Positions 37,501-44,913 of a stretch of DNA of 64,000 bases are shown here, piece after piece. The DNA comes from Bacteroidetes bacterium OLB9 (GTDB taxonomy: Bacteria; Bacteroidota; Bacteroidia; Chitinophagales; Saprospiraceae). The stretch's first letter is position 1, and every line of letters starts with the position of its first letter. A model generated the notes under the pieces. The model saw nothing but the letters and a program-made list of their open reading frames with translations, ran no database searches and was not told the DNA's origin. Where the stretch lies: assembly GCA_001567255.1 (NCBI GenBank), contig LNBW01000079.1, positions 1 through 64,000 of the forward strand. The letters run 5' to 3'. Both the position numbers and the translations under genes were made by a program.

Positions 37501-39196
37501 TAATACCAATCCTGCTACTTTTGATCCTCAAAAAGCAGTTCCGGGATCATATAATCTAATTTTGACGTATCAGCAAAAAGAATGTATATGGTCAGATTCG
37601 TTGTTGATAACACTGAAGCCTGTTCCACAAGCTTCATTCACATCTGAAGATAAGATTTGTATTTCCGATGCACTACTAGTGACTTACACAGGAACAAGTA
37701 CTAATGGACGCGTGTTAACCTGGGATGATGGAGGAGGCGTGAGGACAGATCTTACTGCTACTTCTGTTAGTTACCGATTCCCTGCGCCTGGTACTTATAC
37801 TATTGGATTGAAGGTGACACTAAATGGATGCGAGTCTGAAACCTTTACTAAAACGATTATAGTTGAAGATGTTCCTGCAGCTCCTGTAGTGAAGTGTGCA
37901 GCTACTTCCCTTGATGCTGTTACCTTTGAGTGGAATGCTATACCATGTGCTACTGAATATGAAGTGTTGATCAATGGAGTATCTAAAGGTACTCAGACAG
38001 AAACAACTTATAAAGTAGATGGGTTAGTTGAGGATGAAATTGTTGAGATTGAGGTAAGGGCTATTTCTACATGTGAATGTCCAGTGCCTCCTGTAACTCA
38101 TCAATGTCAAGCAAAGGCCTGTCCTAAAGTGGTGATTAACTTATCGGCGCCACAAACAAGTATATGTCTTACTCCTAATGTAAGCAAGATTCCATTGACA
38201 GCAACAGTCACAGGTAATACACCTGACGGAGTCGGATCATGGAGTGGAACTGGAGTAGATCAAAATGGTGTGTTTGATCCTGCAATTGCAGGAGTAGGAA
38301 GCCATGTAATAACTTATAGTTATTTAGATTCTACATGTCCGTTTGAAGAGTCTATTACCATTAATGTAAATGAATTGCCTAGAATAGTTTGGGAAGTAGT
38401 AGATCCGCATTGTTATAATGAAGTAACAGGATCATTCCTATTTACGATTCAGGGAGGTTCTGAGCCTTACAACTTGACTATAGATGGAAATCCGGTTACG
38501 ATAAGTCCGGCTGCTAATATAGCTGCAGGTACACATACATTTGTTGTGACGGATGCTAATACATGTAGTGCAACACAAGACTTTACAATCACCATTCCAC
38601 CACAGCCATCATTCTCCATTACTGGTCCTGCCATTTTGGGATTAGGTAAGTCAGCAACCCATACCCTTGACTTATCTAAGATGGGAGTTTATGCAAATCA
38701 AGTGGATTCTGTAGTTTGGGAATGGAATGGAAATGTAGTATGTAGCGGTACCTTGCTGACATGTAGTTCAGTGACCAATACACCACCTCTTGGTGAGAAT
38801 AATTATTTAGTGACATTGTTCTATAATAACGGATGTATTGTTACTGCTACTTATAAGTACGTTGTGACTGACTTGCCGGAATATTTCTTCCCGAATATCA
38901 TCAATCCTAACAGTAAATCGGGTAACACTACTTTCAAGATTACTGCACAGGATCCTTCGCTTTGGGTGAAGAAGATGAGAATTTACGACAGATGGGGTAA
39001 CCTAGTCTATAAGAGCGAAAATTTCAGTGCGTATGACAATCCTAAGGGCTGGGATGGAAGATTCTGTACTGCTGAGCCTTGTGATGGTACAACTGGTCGT
39101 GATGTCGTTCCGGGAGTGTATGTCTATATTCTCGAAATGGAAAGTGATACCAATAAAGAGATTATTGCTACCGGTGATGTAACGGTAATCAGATAA
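31517..39196 (+). CDS. Giant secreted adhesin-like protein with Ig/PKD and fibronectin-like repeats and T9SS type B sorting domain
   Basis: 2559 residues. Signal peptide (about 1-24). Residues about 150-740 are Cys-containing Ig/PKD-like modules of 70-90 residues, each ending in a motif like TYTVTVTDVNGCTDEE. About 745-850 holds a PPC-like domain and 855-960 an SdrD/B-type linker domain (GSVFVDLDMSGTFGGSDIPL). From about 1595 to 2480 there is a roughly 260-residue unit repeated three times, each made of a fibronectin-like domain (VTFTWTDV, VTFSWDPV, VTFEWNAI) closed by a C-x-A/C-P segment, then an Ig-like domain (FDPVALGPGTHTITY-type) and a PKD domain. The last 90 residues are type B (YDRWGNLVYKSE, GWDGRFC). 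Likely extracellular adhesin or filament. Confidence 0.92.
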   Translation: MIKFLLRFFLPAVILVCSGFSPGSSTISSENVVLTNLCYDSSHDLKKILLYDLKSHSFLSTDCNNPTVLPGGGVTGINYTGTNLYYTVTIPAGTHLNGLLFNTSDPDLVAEIISDCIGQTVMPPPFCDGGTFLIRVSSPAGNATTFDLNVDTYQFNITITPSDNPVCEGEDLTLQANVTGIPGTVASYAWSNGDNGQIITITDIMVAQAGVYVVTVTDDNGCTDTGSINIAVDPQPVVTIGITETSGNVADDGNLCNGDDITLTATGGVSYVWSDGSTSNPYTFTPVLGTSTYTVTATDANGCTNEEQVTFEVFDLPTADITGDVEYCQGDPVELTASGGVSYLWSNGQNTALMSIVEVPGQYTYTVTVTDVNGCTDEENYTVDVYELPNPIITIDETSGNNDDDGELCVGDDLTLTADPQITATGLIYTWELPDGSMLNNNPITITNVGLTHTGLYTVTVDNNGCTSTAVVTITVHDLPVADITGDVEYCEGDPVVLNATGGVTYEWNNGQTGATMTVTETPGPYTYTVTVTDVNGCTDEMDYDVEVFAFPTPVITVTEMSGLTPDDGIVCEGADVMLAVTDVNSDTRFEWDAPDGTHYGDASTSITGLDIMNIDMTLSGTYTVTAYNHDCSAIVTIDIIVNDAPEVEIQHDGSANNFEICEDEPLDLDATITGGSGTFTYDWELPDGTTMTGNPITIPAELTHDGTWTVTVTDANGCTGEDDIQVTVNPAPDNKDCGSAFDLGTGFNPINFQGNNICAPLGGPCANEHAVYFQYTVPAEGLTSLQVTVPGFNVAISTSCGGGSCEPERALVDCPEKGATYYITVSSTEANQNNFTGTLEPIFMVPDITGSVFVDLDMSGTFGGSDIPLEAVSVAAFPDCDENGTPIIVQTDANGNFVFQGLPAPPVRYLIMIDPNGDVDCDSGVKECVELDPCETVIDPILFPCPPPNCSSNPFSVDNLCDIAYQNPLCDLRVIQTFPCGQNPTEFGPWLNQSHCNGVYHNTSFYGFVAGSGDYDINFTIFACAGSGVQYGIMDVCSPGGPFVICNGNANQGTVTIPGDQLEPCKTYVFWIDGFSGSVCSYYAWVSGTWNNCSVPEIEDIILDTRCDPPCPSFDPYTLKAIADPNADPPIENITGAIYTWEITSPSGNVTNYTIEGPDGLEIEHTFLETGTYEVCLTTYHPCDGYKGPICREFTFEELPPQYLSLVLCTSDFPWSGAYDEFGQPIEDDYGNQFIWVGGDITLEMVRSGQRAFYSYYQNECGCDYLQELDIRESKSSLGKDSLAICKNQVPYKYHTLNIDSDLNDFVYVFEDITTKNGCDSVVSIDARILDMGGTFRDVCVDGGVEIKFNMGLQFVNADRDSIKFVWRDASGNVIVDNDSDSTTIVVPGEGVYSVDIEVFKYGKSCIFTFTHTVDLTGRTPSAPLADNWPVKICESSPEATYNVLTPDPSLVYLWTVPATATKIQDDSSGTLIVRWNGPVGGDICVKARNLCGDGPETCLPVVYVDQIDPDFDLALEVCKDDATVIVATSTHTATPVVYNWNFDGGNPDVPTNNGPGPHNVRWNTSGTKIVSLYVTENGCVGDPVQDSIEVKELPPPPIVSCGGTSSTSVTFTWTDVVGATSYNVQIINPSNVSGTITPGKNEFVVTGLALGQSVTIVVEAVIPGPCGNISSAEHTCTAEDCGDLPTITIQSIPPICLPGTPITLDESLVTVDPVVAGSTGSFTVNGTPATTFDPVALGPGTHTITYLLTWDNGRCSQSGTTRVVVNETPLSDFTVGPDGCVQDPVTVNYTGGTTGATYTWNFGPDVVGTYSGAGPHEVTWSQPGTKTITLTVSKNGCTSSVTTHTVTLQPLLTTPKIICFDQRIDGVTFSWDPVANASSYDIVVEIVGGSVLFQGNVTNTMYDVNSIPEGTIVRITVTAVSNNGCPSTTASHECKATSCPSAIIAFPKYVITECLTENLGLIPLPYTITNNLPGVVPTVTWTSNPVVAGAINNNTNPATFDPQKAVPGSYNLILTYQQKECIWSDSLLITLKPVPQASFTSEDKICISDALLVTYTGTSTNGRVLTWDDGGGVRTDLTATSVSYRFPAPGTYTIGLKVTLNGCESETFTKTIIVEDVPAAPVVKCAATSLDAVTFEWNAIPCATEYEVLINGVSKGTQTETTYKVDGLVEDEIVEIEVRAISTCECPVPPVTHQCQAKACPKVVINLSAPQTSICLTPNVSKIPLTATVTGNTPDGVGSWSGTGVDQNGVFDPAIAGVGSHVITYSYLDSTCPFEESITINVNELPRIVWEVVDPHCYNEVTGSFLFTIQGGSEPYNLTIDGNPVTISPAANIAAGTHTFVVTDANTCSATQDFTITIPPQPSFSITGPAILGLGKSATHTLDLSKMGVYANQVDSVVWEWNGNVVCSGTLLTCSSVTNTPPLGENNYLVTLFYNNGCIVTATYKYVVTDLPEYFFPNIINPNSKSGNTTFKITAQDPSLWVKKMRIYDRWGNLVYKSENFSAYDNPKGWDGRFCTAEPCDGTTGRDVVPGVYVYILEMESDTNKEIIATGDVTVIR

Positions 39197-39221
39197 TCCG
39201 AACCTTATTTGAATTATTACT

Positions 39222-39254
39222 AAAATGGGGATTATATTTTGATCCCCATTTTTT
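39222..39254 (+). terminator. Rho-independent terminator of the giant adhesin gene
   Basis: Perfect 11-bp stem AAAATGGGGAT (39222-39232)/ATCCCCATTTT (39242-39252) with a 9-base loop and a T-run, 26 bases after the adhesin stop. The A-run on the left makes it potentially bidirectional. Confidence 0.85.
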
Positions 39255-39621
39255 ATTGATGTATAGTTTATAGTATGTTTTTATTCATATTGAGTATTTG
39301 AAGCGTAATCAATTCCAAACAAGTGAAAAACCAAGGATTGATTATCAAATTACCTATTTATACTTATGGTTTTATACGACTATCCTTTGCAATAGTTGAT
39401 GAGATGTTATTTACACTAAACATTAATTTATAATAGATGATTTGCTTTTAAACATAGGCGAAGGATGCCATTTTCATTACCATATTGTCCAACTTTTGGT
39501 AGTTGCTATGTGTTTGATTTAGGGGTCAATCCACTCTCCAATTTCATATATTTAAAAGTTTACTTTGTAATAATTTGAAAATATCCAAGATTTTAAATAA
39601 TTTTCGGCTAAATATTGGAAC
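39255..39621. other. Intergenic stretch without gene
   Basis: 367 AT-rich bases between the adhesin terminator and the SPOR protein. No open frame of note, no clear palindrome. It must contain the promoter of the SPOR/YedK pair, but I cannot point to a full TAnnTTTG match. Confidence 0.4.
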
Positions 39622-40212
39622 ATGGGCAGAATCATTCGCATCGTACTTTATGCAGTAGTTATATTGATTTTGTATTTCTGGGCTACTTCTATACTTAATT
39701 CATATCTTCCGAAACCTACCATGGAACCATCAACAAGCGTTGTATCTGAGGGTATTAATGATCATAGTGTTGTCAGTCCTGAAGCGAATGCTGACTCTAT
39801 GGATATAGATCAAAATGTCATTTCTAATGAAGAGATTGTAGGCCAAGAATTTGACTACGAACACTTAGATGAGAAAGTCCAAAAACTGGAAGATAAACAG
39901 AAATCGCTTCAACAAAACACAAATGTAGCAAAAGGTAAGTTATCTGAGCAACCTAAAAATACGAACACTTTTACGCATGATGAAAATGGACAGTATATGG
40001 TTATGGCTGGTAGTTTTCTTTTGGAAGATAATGCAAAAGATATGGTTAAGAAATTGCATGGAATAGGATTTAAAGATGCAAAGGTTGTAGTGTTTAATGC
40101 TTCTGAATATCATTCTGTTATTGCTTTAAGATCATCTTCTTCTAATGCTGCACAAGCTGCTGTACGAGAACTAAAAAGTAAGGGTATAGATTCTTTTGTT
40201 AAAACAAAATAG
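39622..40212 (+). CDS. Membrane-anchored SPOR-domain protein
   Basis: 196 residues. One N-terminal TM helix (about 5-23), an acidic linker with a short coiled coil (EHLDEKVQKLEDKQKSLQQ), and a C-terminal SPOR-type domain (about 122-195: QYMVMAGSFLLEDNAKDMVKKL, ..GFKDAKVVVF..YHSVIALRS.., ..LKSKGIDSFVKTK). SPOR domains bind denuded peptidoglycan strands at division sites, so a role in cell division or wall remodelling is likely. It sits 15 bases upstream of the YedK gene. Confidence 0.88.
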   Translation: MGRIIRIVLYAVVILILYFWATSILNSYLPKPTMEPSTSVVSEGINDHSVVSPEANADSMDIDQNVISNEEIVGQEFDYEHLDEKVQKLEDKQKSLQQNTNVAKGKLSEQPKNTNTFTHDENGQYMVMAGSFLLEDNAKDMVKKLHGIGFKDAKVVVFNASEYHSVIALRSSSSNAAQAAVRELKSKGIDSFVKTK

Positions 40213-40227
40213 AACCCCTTACTTGTC

Positions 40228-40959
40228 ATGTGTGGTAGATCATCACTAACTAAGACTGAAAAGGATTTGGAAGCACGTTTTGGGGTTGATTTTTATTCTG
40301 AAGATCTAGAAAGATATAATCCTATTCCTAATTATAATGTAGCACCTACTCACATTATGCCTGCAATTATTTCAGGTTCTAGGCATTTTTATATGCTTAG
40401 ATGGGGTCTTGTGCCATTCTGGGCTAAAGATTTGACCATTGGCAATAAATTGATTAATGCTCGTGTGGAATCAATTATGGATAAGCCTTCTTTCAGGCAT
40501 TTAGTCCAGTCAAAGAGATGTATTATCCCTATGGATGGTTACTACGAATGGAAAAAGTCGGGAAAACAAAAGGTGCCATACAGGATTACAACAAAGGATC
40601 AAGCGATTTTTGGTGTTGCAGGTCTTTGGGATCAGTGGCACAATTCAGATAGAGGAGCTGTCATCAACTCATACACGGTAATCACAATACCTGCTAATGA
40701 GGCATTATGTCCTATCCATGAACGAATGCCGGCGATATTAAGTAGGGTTAATGAACAACACTGGCTAGATATAAGCATCAAGCCTAAAGATGCGATGCAA
40801 CTTCTGTCGCCTTATCCGTCTGATTTGATGCATTATTATCAAGTGTCTGACAAAGTCAACAATGTAAGAATCAACGAACCATCACTTATTGAGAAAGTAA
40901 AGGGAGAAACACAACCGGGAGATCAGGATAATGATGGTCAGCAGTTATTTTTATTTTGA
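40228..40959 (+). CDS. yedK: SOS response-associated peptidase / abasic-site crosslink protein (YedK/HMCES)
   Basis: 243 residues. The protein forms a stable thiazolidine bond with abasic sites in single-stranded DNA through Cys2 after Met removal. Seen here: MCGRSS at the N-terminus (catalytic Cys2), YNVAPTH with the Asn, RWGLVPFWAKD, INARVESI, CIIPMDGYYEWKK with the conserved Glu, and PIHERMPAIL with the conserved His. Complete active site and standard length. Confidence 0.96.
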   Translation: MCGRSSLTKTEKDLEARFGVDFYSEDLERYNPIPNYNVAPTHIMPAIISGSRHFYMLRWGLVPFWAKDLTIGNKLINARVESIMDKPSFRHLVQSKRCIIPMDGYYEWKKSGKQKVPYRITTKDQAIFGVAGLWDQWHNSDRGAVINSYTVITIPANEALCPIHERMPAILSRVNEQHWLDISIKPKDAMQLLSPYPSDLMHYYQVSDKVNNVRINEPSLIEKVKGETQPGDQDNDGQQLFLF

Positions 40960-40978
40960 TAGGAATGCGTAATAAAAT

Positions 40979-41040
40979 AAAAAAGCCCGTGTAAGACGAA
41001 AACACGGGCATTACTCAATTTAATAACCAAAACTCATATA
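40979..41040 (-). ncRNA. Candidate small RNA, copy 1, with terminator
   Basis: Minus strand. Core AGTTTTGGTTATTAAATTG (complement of 41016-41034), then a hairpin GCCCGTGT (complement of 41002-41009)/ACACGGGC (complement of 40985-40992) followed by TTTTTTATTTT: a complete intrinsic terminator. The same core-hairpin-T-run order occurs 175 bases away (copy 2). A weak -7-like GAAATTTG lies at 41053-41060. A five-codon frame ATG-AGT-TTT-GGT-TAT-TAA overlaps the core but is not kept in copy 2. Not a known family to me. Confidence 0.45.
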
Positions 41041-41150
41041 CTCTTTATAGTTCAAATTTCATGCCAAACATTTTTAAATGATTTAATATGACTATGTGTA
41101 TTTGAACTACTTTTATATTTTGACCTCTTATTCAGAAGGTTTGTTGTCTT

Positions 41151-41214
41151 AAAAAAGCTCGTGACTTTTCACGAGCAATTACGAATTTTACAATTTAATA
41201 ACCAAAACTTACAC
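41151..41214 (-). ncRNA. Candidate small RNA, copy 2, with promoter and terminator
   Basis: Minus strand, about 64 nt. A perfect -7 element TACATTTG (41219-41226) predicts a start near 41213. The transcript would begin GTGTAAGTTTTGG and contains the 19-nt core shared with copy 1. The hairpin GCTCGTGA (complement of 41169-41176)/TCACGAGC (complement of 41157-41164) is followed by TTTTTT. Alternatively the hairpin is just the 3' end of the helicase mRNA, but the promoter box so close to it favours a separate RNA. Confidence 0.5.
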
Positions 41215-41218
41215 ATCA

Positions 41219-41226
41219 CAAATGTA
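41219..41226 (-). promoter_or_regulatory. -7 promoter element (TACATTTG) for small-RNA candidate 2
   Basis: Minus-strand TACATTTG 10 bases upstream of the conserved core; no protein gene starts within reach downstream, so it fits a short non-coding transcript. Confidence 0.5.
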
Positions 41227-41503
41227 GTATATATTATCCTAAACTTGTATATATAAATTGAATTATTTTTACAAAAAATAATATATTTTTTAATGGTATT
41301 TGTAAAACGCAGATAATCAGTATAGTACAAATATATGAATTTAAATATGATTTAATCAATTTATGTATTTTTTGCTACTAATTAATGTAATACAAATAAG
41401 ATATATTAATAATGTGTCTTATTTTGGTATCATTTCGTAATAATTGGGTAGTTTTTTAGATAAATAATTTAAGCTAATATTAATATTTAATTAACGAATG
41501 CGT

Positions 41504-42799
41504 TTAACTCAGATATTTGATTTGCTCATAATAGTCGCTCACTCTTTCATCGACAATAATATCACGACCTTGGATAGGATGCGTTAAAATAATTCCTGAC
41601 ATGGTACGGCAGCGGCTTAATGCAACATACGTCTGACCACTTTCAAATGCACCTCCACCCATATTAATAATGACTTTATCAAAAGTTTTGCCTTGACTCT
41701 TGTGAATAGTGATGGCCCATGCCAGTTTGACCGGATACTGTTTAAATGTGCCTATTACCTTTGATGTGATTTGGCCCGGATTGTTGGTATCATTTTCATA
41801 CCTGATGATTTCCCATTCTTGATGCTCTAACTTGATGGTGGTTTTATGCTCATTTTCGTCTAGTATATCCACATAAATTTCATCTTGAATAATATCCGAA
41901 ACAATCCCAATTGTGCCATTGACAAATTGCTTTTGAGTGTCATTCTTGACAAACATTACTTGAGCTCCTTTTTTTAGTACCATGTGAATCTCTGTAGGAT
42001 ACAATTGAGGGTTGAATTCACCGGAGATCACAGCCTGGAATATGTGTGGAGCTTCAGGAATTGCTTGTAATTCATTATCATTAATCCTATTGGCTATGTC
42101 ATTTCTAGAAGTAAGTGTTATATAAAAAGATTTATCTTCAGGTATAGGAAGGTGTCGCTCGTTGATACCCATCAAATCATCGTAATCCATTTGATTGAGC
42201 CTTATGCTGTCTAAGAGTCGTATAAATAACTTTTCTTCCTGTCGATAAACATGGGTTAATTCAAGCATTTTTAGATCAGTTGCTTGGAGTACAAACGCAG
42301 AGAAAAAGTACGGTGTAGGGTAGGTCGTTCTGAAATACTCTTTTTCAAATGCTGTTGCTACTACCGGTGGTAGCTGAAATAGATCGCCAAAAAACACCAT
42401 CTGGACGCCACCAAAAGGTTGGTTGACACTGCGATTGATGCGCAAAAAGTAATCAATATTGTCCAGCAAATCTGCACGTACCATAGATATCTCATCTATA
42501 ATGATTAAGTCTATGTTTGTGTAAATTTTAAATTTTTTGCGGCGAATGATTTCACTTTTATTGATGATTCGGGGTGGAAATCCAAAAAACGAATGAATGG
42601 TCTGACCTCTAACATTTAGTGCTGCTATGCCTGTAGGCGCCAGGACGACTGTTCTCTTTCTGGTGGTGTTTCTAAATACTTGCAGCAACGTGGACTTGCC
42701 GGTCCCGGCACGCCCTGTGATAAAAAGGTTGTCTCGTGTATATTCTAGCTGATCCAGAATGCCGGAAAAGTCATCACTGAGTACAATGGGTGTTTTCAT
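41504..42799 (-). CDS. Pif1/RecD-like superfamily 1 DNA helicase
   Basis: 431 residues. Walker A LFITGRAGTGKSTLL (about 25-39), motif Ia APTGIAALNVRGQTIHSFFG, Walker B LIIIDEISMV, motif III FFGDLFQLPPV, motif V/VI AITIHKSQGKTFDKV and YVALSRCR. These are the Pif1 helicase motifs and the core is complete, though it lacks long accessory domains. Expected 5'-3' DNA unwinding in repair or recombination. It lies 18 bases downstream of the barrel-protein gene on the same strand, so the two may share a transcript. Confidence 0.93.
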   Translation of the reverse strand: MKTPIVLSDDFSGILDQLEYTRDNLFITGRAGTGKSTLLQVFRNTTRKRTVVLAPTGIAALNVRGQTIHSFFGFPPRIINKSEIIRRKKFKIYTNIDLIIIDEISMVRADLLDNIDYFLRINRSVNQPFGGVQMVFFGDLFQLPPVVATAFEKEYFRTTYPTPYFFSAFVLQATDLKMLELTHVYRQEEKLFIRLLDSIRLNQMDYDDLMGINERHLPIPEDKSFYITLTSRNDIANRINDNELQAIPEAPHIFQAVISGEFNPQLYPTEIHMVLKKGAQVMFVKNDTQKQFVNGTIGIVSDIIQDEIYVDILDENEHKTTIKLEHQEWEIIRYENDTNNPGQITSKVIGTFKQYPVKLAWAITIHKSQGKTFDKVIINMGGGAFESGQTYVALSRCRTMSGIILTHPIQGRDIIVDERVSDYYEQIKYLS

Positions 42800-42816
42800 A
42801 GTTTCATTGACTGAAA

Positions 42817-43530
42817 TTAACGACGCCTTCCATATTTGTAATCCGGCCGGAAGCCAAATCTCAACGTAAATTGTAATATACCTGGATTGTCACTTTCATT
42901 GATGAGTATATCTTCATCGGCAGGCATTCCTTCCCACTGCTGCTTTGAATGAAAATAATAAGATACGATGGGCGTAACTGTGAGCAAATCACTAAAACCT
43001 ACATCCAGTCCGATACCTAAGCCGGCTCTGAATACTAGTCCATCTACATTGCGACCGGAAATAAATGAGGGCTCATCAAGTTTTATGCTGGTCTTGTAGT
43101 ATCCTATACCTGGTGTGAAATGAAAAAATAGCCCTTTATTTATAGATGGTCCTTGTTTTGAAAATGTAGGGCAATCACAATCTCCTTCCATGTCTAAAGC
43201 ATAGATCTGAGTGTGAAAATTAAAATTGAGAGTACTTATTGCAGTGTTGATCAAACCCTGATATTTTGACAAATCATTTTGGGCATAGCTGTAAGATATC
43301 TCTGGCAAAAATTCAATTCGCCTATCTTTAAGTCTGAACCAATAGTCTAGGCCTGCTTCATAACCTGAATGGTAAATCTGGAGATTTTTATCTTGAGTTG
43401 TATTCTGAAATACCTTGCTCCAGTTATCATAACTATTATTATTGTATTTAATTCTTATGCCAAATTGACCGTAAGATGTTGTTGCTATCATTAGTAAAAT
43501 GGCGATGCTATAATATGGAGGTATTTTCAT
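42817..43530 (-). CDS. Outer-membrane beta-barrel protein of unknown function
   Basis: 237 residues with a signal peptide (IAILLMIATTSYGQ). The mature protein alternates amphipathic strands (FGIRIKYNNNSYDN, GLDYWFRLKDRRIEFLPEISYSYA, LVFRAGLGIGLDVGF, PIVSYYFHSK, LQFTLRFGFRPD), like the small porin-type barrels of Bacteroidota. The segment CDCPTFSKQ could bind metal or form a disulfide. Function unknown. Confidence 0.78.
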   Translation of the reverse strand: MKIPPYYSIAILLMIATTSYGQFGIRIKYNNNSYDNWSKVFQNTTQDKNLQIYHSGYEAGLDYWFRLKDRRIEFLPEISYSYAQNDLSKYQGLINTAISTLNFNFHTQIYALDMEGDCDCPTFSKQGPSINKGLFFHFTPGIGYYKTSIKLDEPSFISGRNVDGLVFRAGLGIGLDVGFSDLLTVTPIVSYYFHSKQQWEGMPADEDILINESDNPGILQFTLRFGFRPDYKYGRRR

Positions 43531-43845
43531 TTCAAGATTATTTATATGAATAAGAACGCTTGATAGATATCATTTGTTCTTAACCTATATTTCGCAAAAG
43601 AAATATACTGTATGATGTGCTTCTTGATATCTATATGGTTATAATCAAGGTTATCTTTCCACGACATAGTATAAAAATTATGTTTGTGTGGTAAAAACGA
43701 CGAGCATTATAAATATTTTGCATTCTTACCTAATCCTAATGTGGAAGTTAGGTGATGCTGTCTATATGGCTGTGACAACAAAAAAGCGATTGTAGCTATC
43801 AATAAACTACAATCGCTTTTTAAATGGGTTGTTCTTTTTATTTTA
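43531..43845. other. Intergenic stretch with terminator
   Basis: 315 bases between two minus-strand genes. It contains the strong hairpin at 43781-43821 just after the Omp28-like gene; the rest is AT-rich and should hold the promoter of the barrel gene. Confidence 0.4.
43781..43821 (-). terminator. Strong bidirectional-type terminator after the Omp28-like gene
   Basis: Perfect 15-bp stem AAAAAGCGATTGTAG (43781-43795)/CTACAATCGCTTTTT (43807-43821), 11-base loop. It lies 25 bases after the stop of the Omp28-like gene on the minus strand and ends in a T-run. Confidence 0.85.
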
Positions 43846-44880
43846 TTATAGTAGTGTTATCTTTTTAGACAAAATGTCTTTGCCATTAGTCAAGGTTACA
43901 ATATGTACTCCGGGATTATAACTAGCCTGAATCTGGATTGAATTTTGTCCGTTTTGGATGGCTGTTCTGCTGATGATGCGACCTGATAAATCTGAAACAG
44001 TAATTTCAGCTCCTCGCTGCAACACAAATTTTTTATCAAGTTGTACAACTATACTGCCACTTTCAGCTTGATAGGTATAAAAACTATTGTCAAGGATTTC
44101 GTCATTTGTTGAAGTAAGTACCTTTACATCGCTGATGAAGCAGTTGTTAAATAAATACTGATTGTTAGCTTTTCCCCATACTATACCTAGCACTTTATAA
44201 TCTTTAGCTTCTCCCGATAGATTTTCAATCTTGCCTGAGAATTCAAATTTTGTTCCCTTTGAAATAGGACCTGTAGCGATAAAATTGTCAAAGACTGTAG
44301 GTAAAAATGAATTTCTGAGTACATTTTTATGTAACTGCAATCCTGTTCGCGAAGCTTGAGCATTCATGACATCTTCTAAAAGCAGTAAGCTGAAATAAAA
44401 CTCTCCACTACCAGGATCGTCCAGAAACTCAACTATAGCTTTTGCATTAATCGTACCGGGTACATCATCATCCATTGACGCTTCGATACCTATGCCTTGA
44501 TAGGGTGGTAGGTCTTTTTTGAAATCAACTTCCCATCTTGTTTCTTGCAGCTTGCTATCGCCATTGGATGAATTGACTTTGATGTCAGTATTATCCACAT
44601 AAAATATGGGCTGACCTACACCTCCAAACTTAGAATCAAACGCTGTGGCTGTCTCATTGACCAGGTCGCCACTGTAGTTGACCGCCATATAAACGACATT
44701 ATCATTTTTAAACTCATTCAGGATCTTGTCTTTAAAATCCCAGCCCCAACTACCACACAATGGGCACCAAGTAGCTGTACGTTCGTGGATGAGCGTCCAT
44801 TGCTTGTTATTAATTTCTTGAGCAGAAAGTAGATTGACTGCAAATAGTAGGATTGTAATAAAAGATATAAATTGTTTCAT
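43846..44880 (-). CDS. Omp28-like thioredoxin-fold protein with T9SS type A sorting domain
   Basis: 344 residues. Signal peptide (FITILLFAVNLLSAQ). Thioredoxin-like first half with a CxxC motif (RTATWCPLCGSWGWDF, about residues 36-51) and a later cis-Pro segment GVGQPIFYVDN. The middle (about 130-260) resembles the Omp28 beta-rich domain (AIVEFLDD, FYFSLLLLEDVM, LRNSFLPT). The C-terminal 75 residues are a T9SS type A domain (ITVSDLSGRIISRT, GVHIVTLTNG, ending SKKITLL). It may be a surface or secreted redox protein; partners unknown. Confidence 0.87.
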   Translation of the reverse strand: MKQFISFITILLFAVNLLSAQEINNKQWTLIHERTATWCPLCGSWGWDFKDKILNEFKNDNVVYMAVNYSGDLVNETATAFDSKFGGVGQPIFYVDNTDIKVNSSNGDSKLQETRWEVDFKKDLPPYQGIGIEASMDDDVPGTINAKAIVEFLDDPGSGEFYFSLLLLEDVMNAQASRTGLQLHKNVLRNSFLPTVFDNFIATGPISKGTKFEFSGKIENLSGEAKDYKVLGIVWGKANNQYLFNNCFISDVKVLTSTNDEILDNSFYTYQAESGSIVVQLDKKFVLQRGAEITVSDLSGRIISRTAIQNGQNSIQIQASYNPGVHIVTLTNGKDILSKKITLL

Positions 44881-44913
44881 GGTGTTTTATATTATATAAA
44901 AATTTAATATGTA

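Noticed and set aside
41020..41039. Five-codon leader peptide (ATG-AGT-TTT-GGT-TAT-TAA) in small-RNA candidate 1
   Set aside because: The start codon is not kept in copy 2 and no gene lies downstream to be attenuated; RNA pairing is a better explanation for the conserved core.
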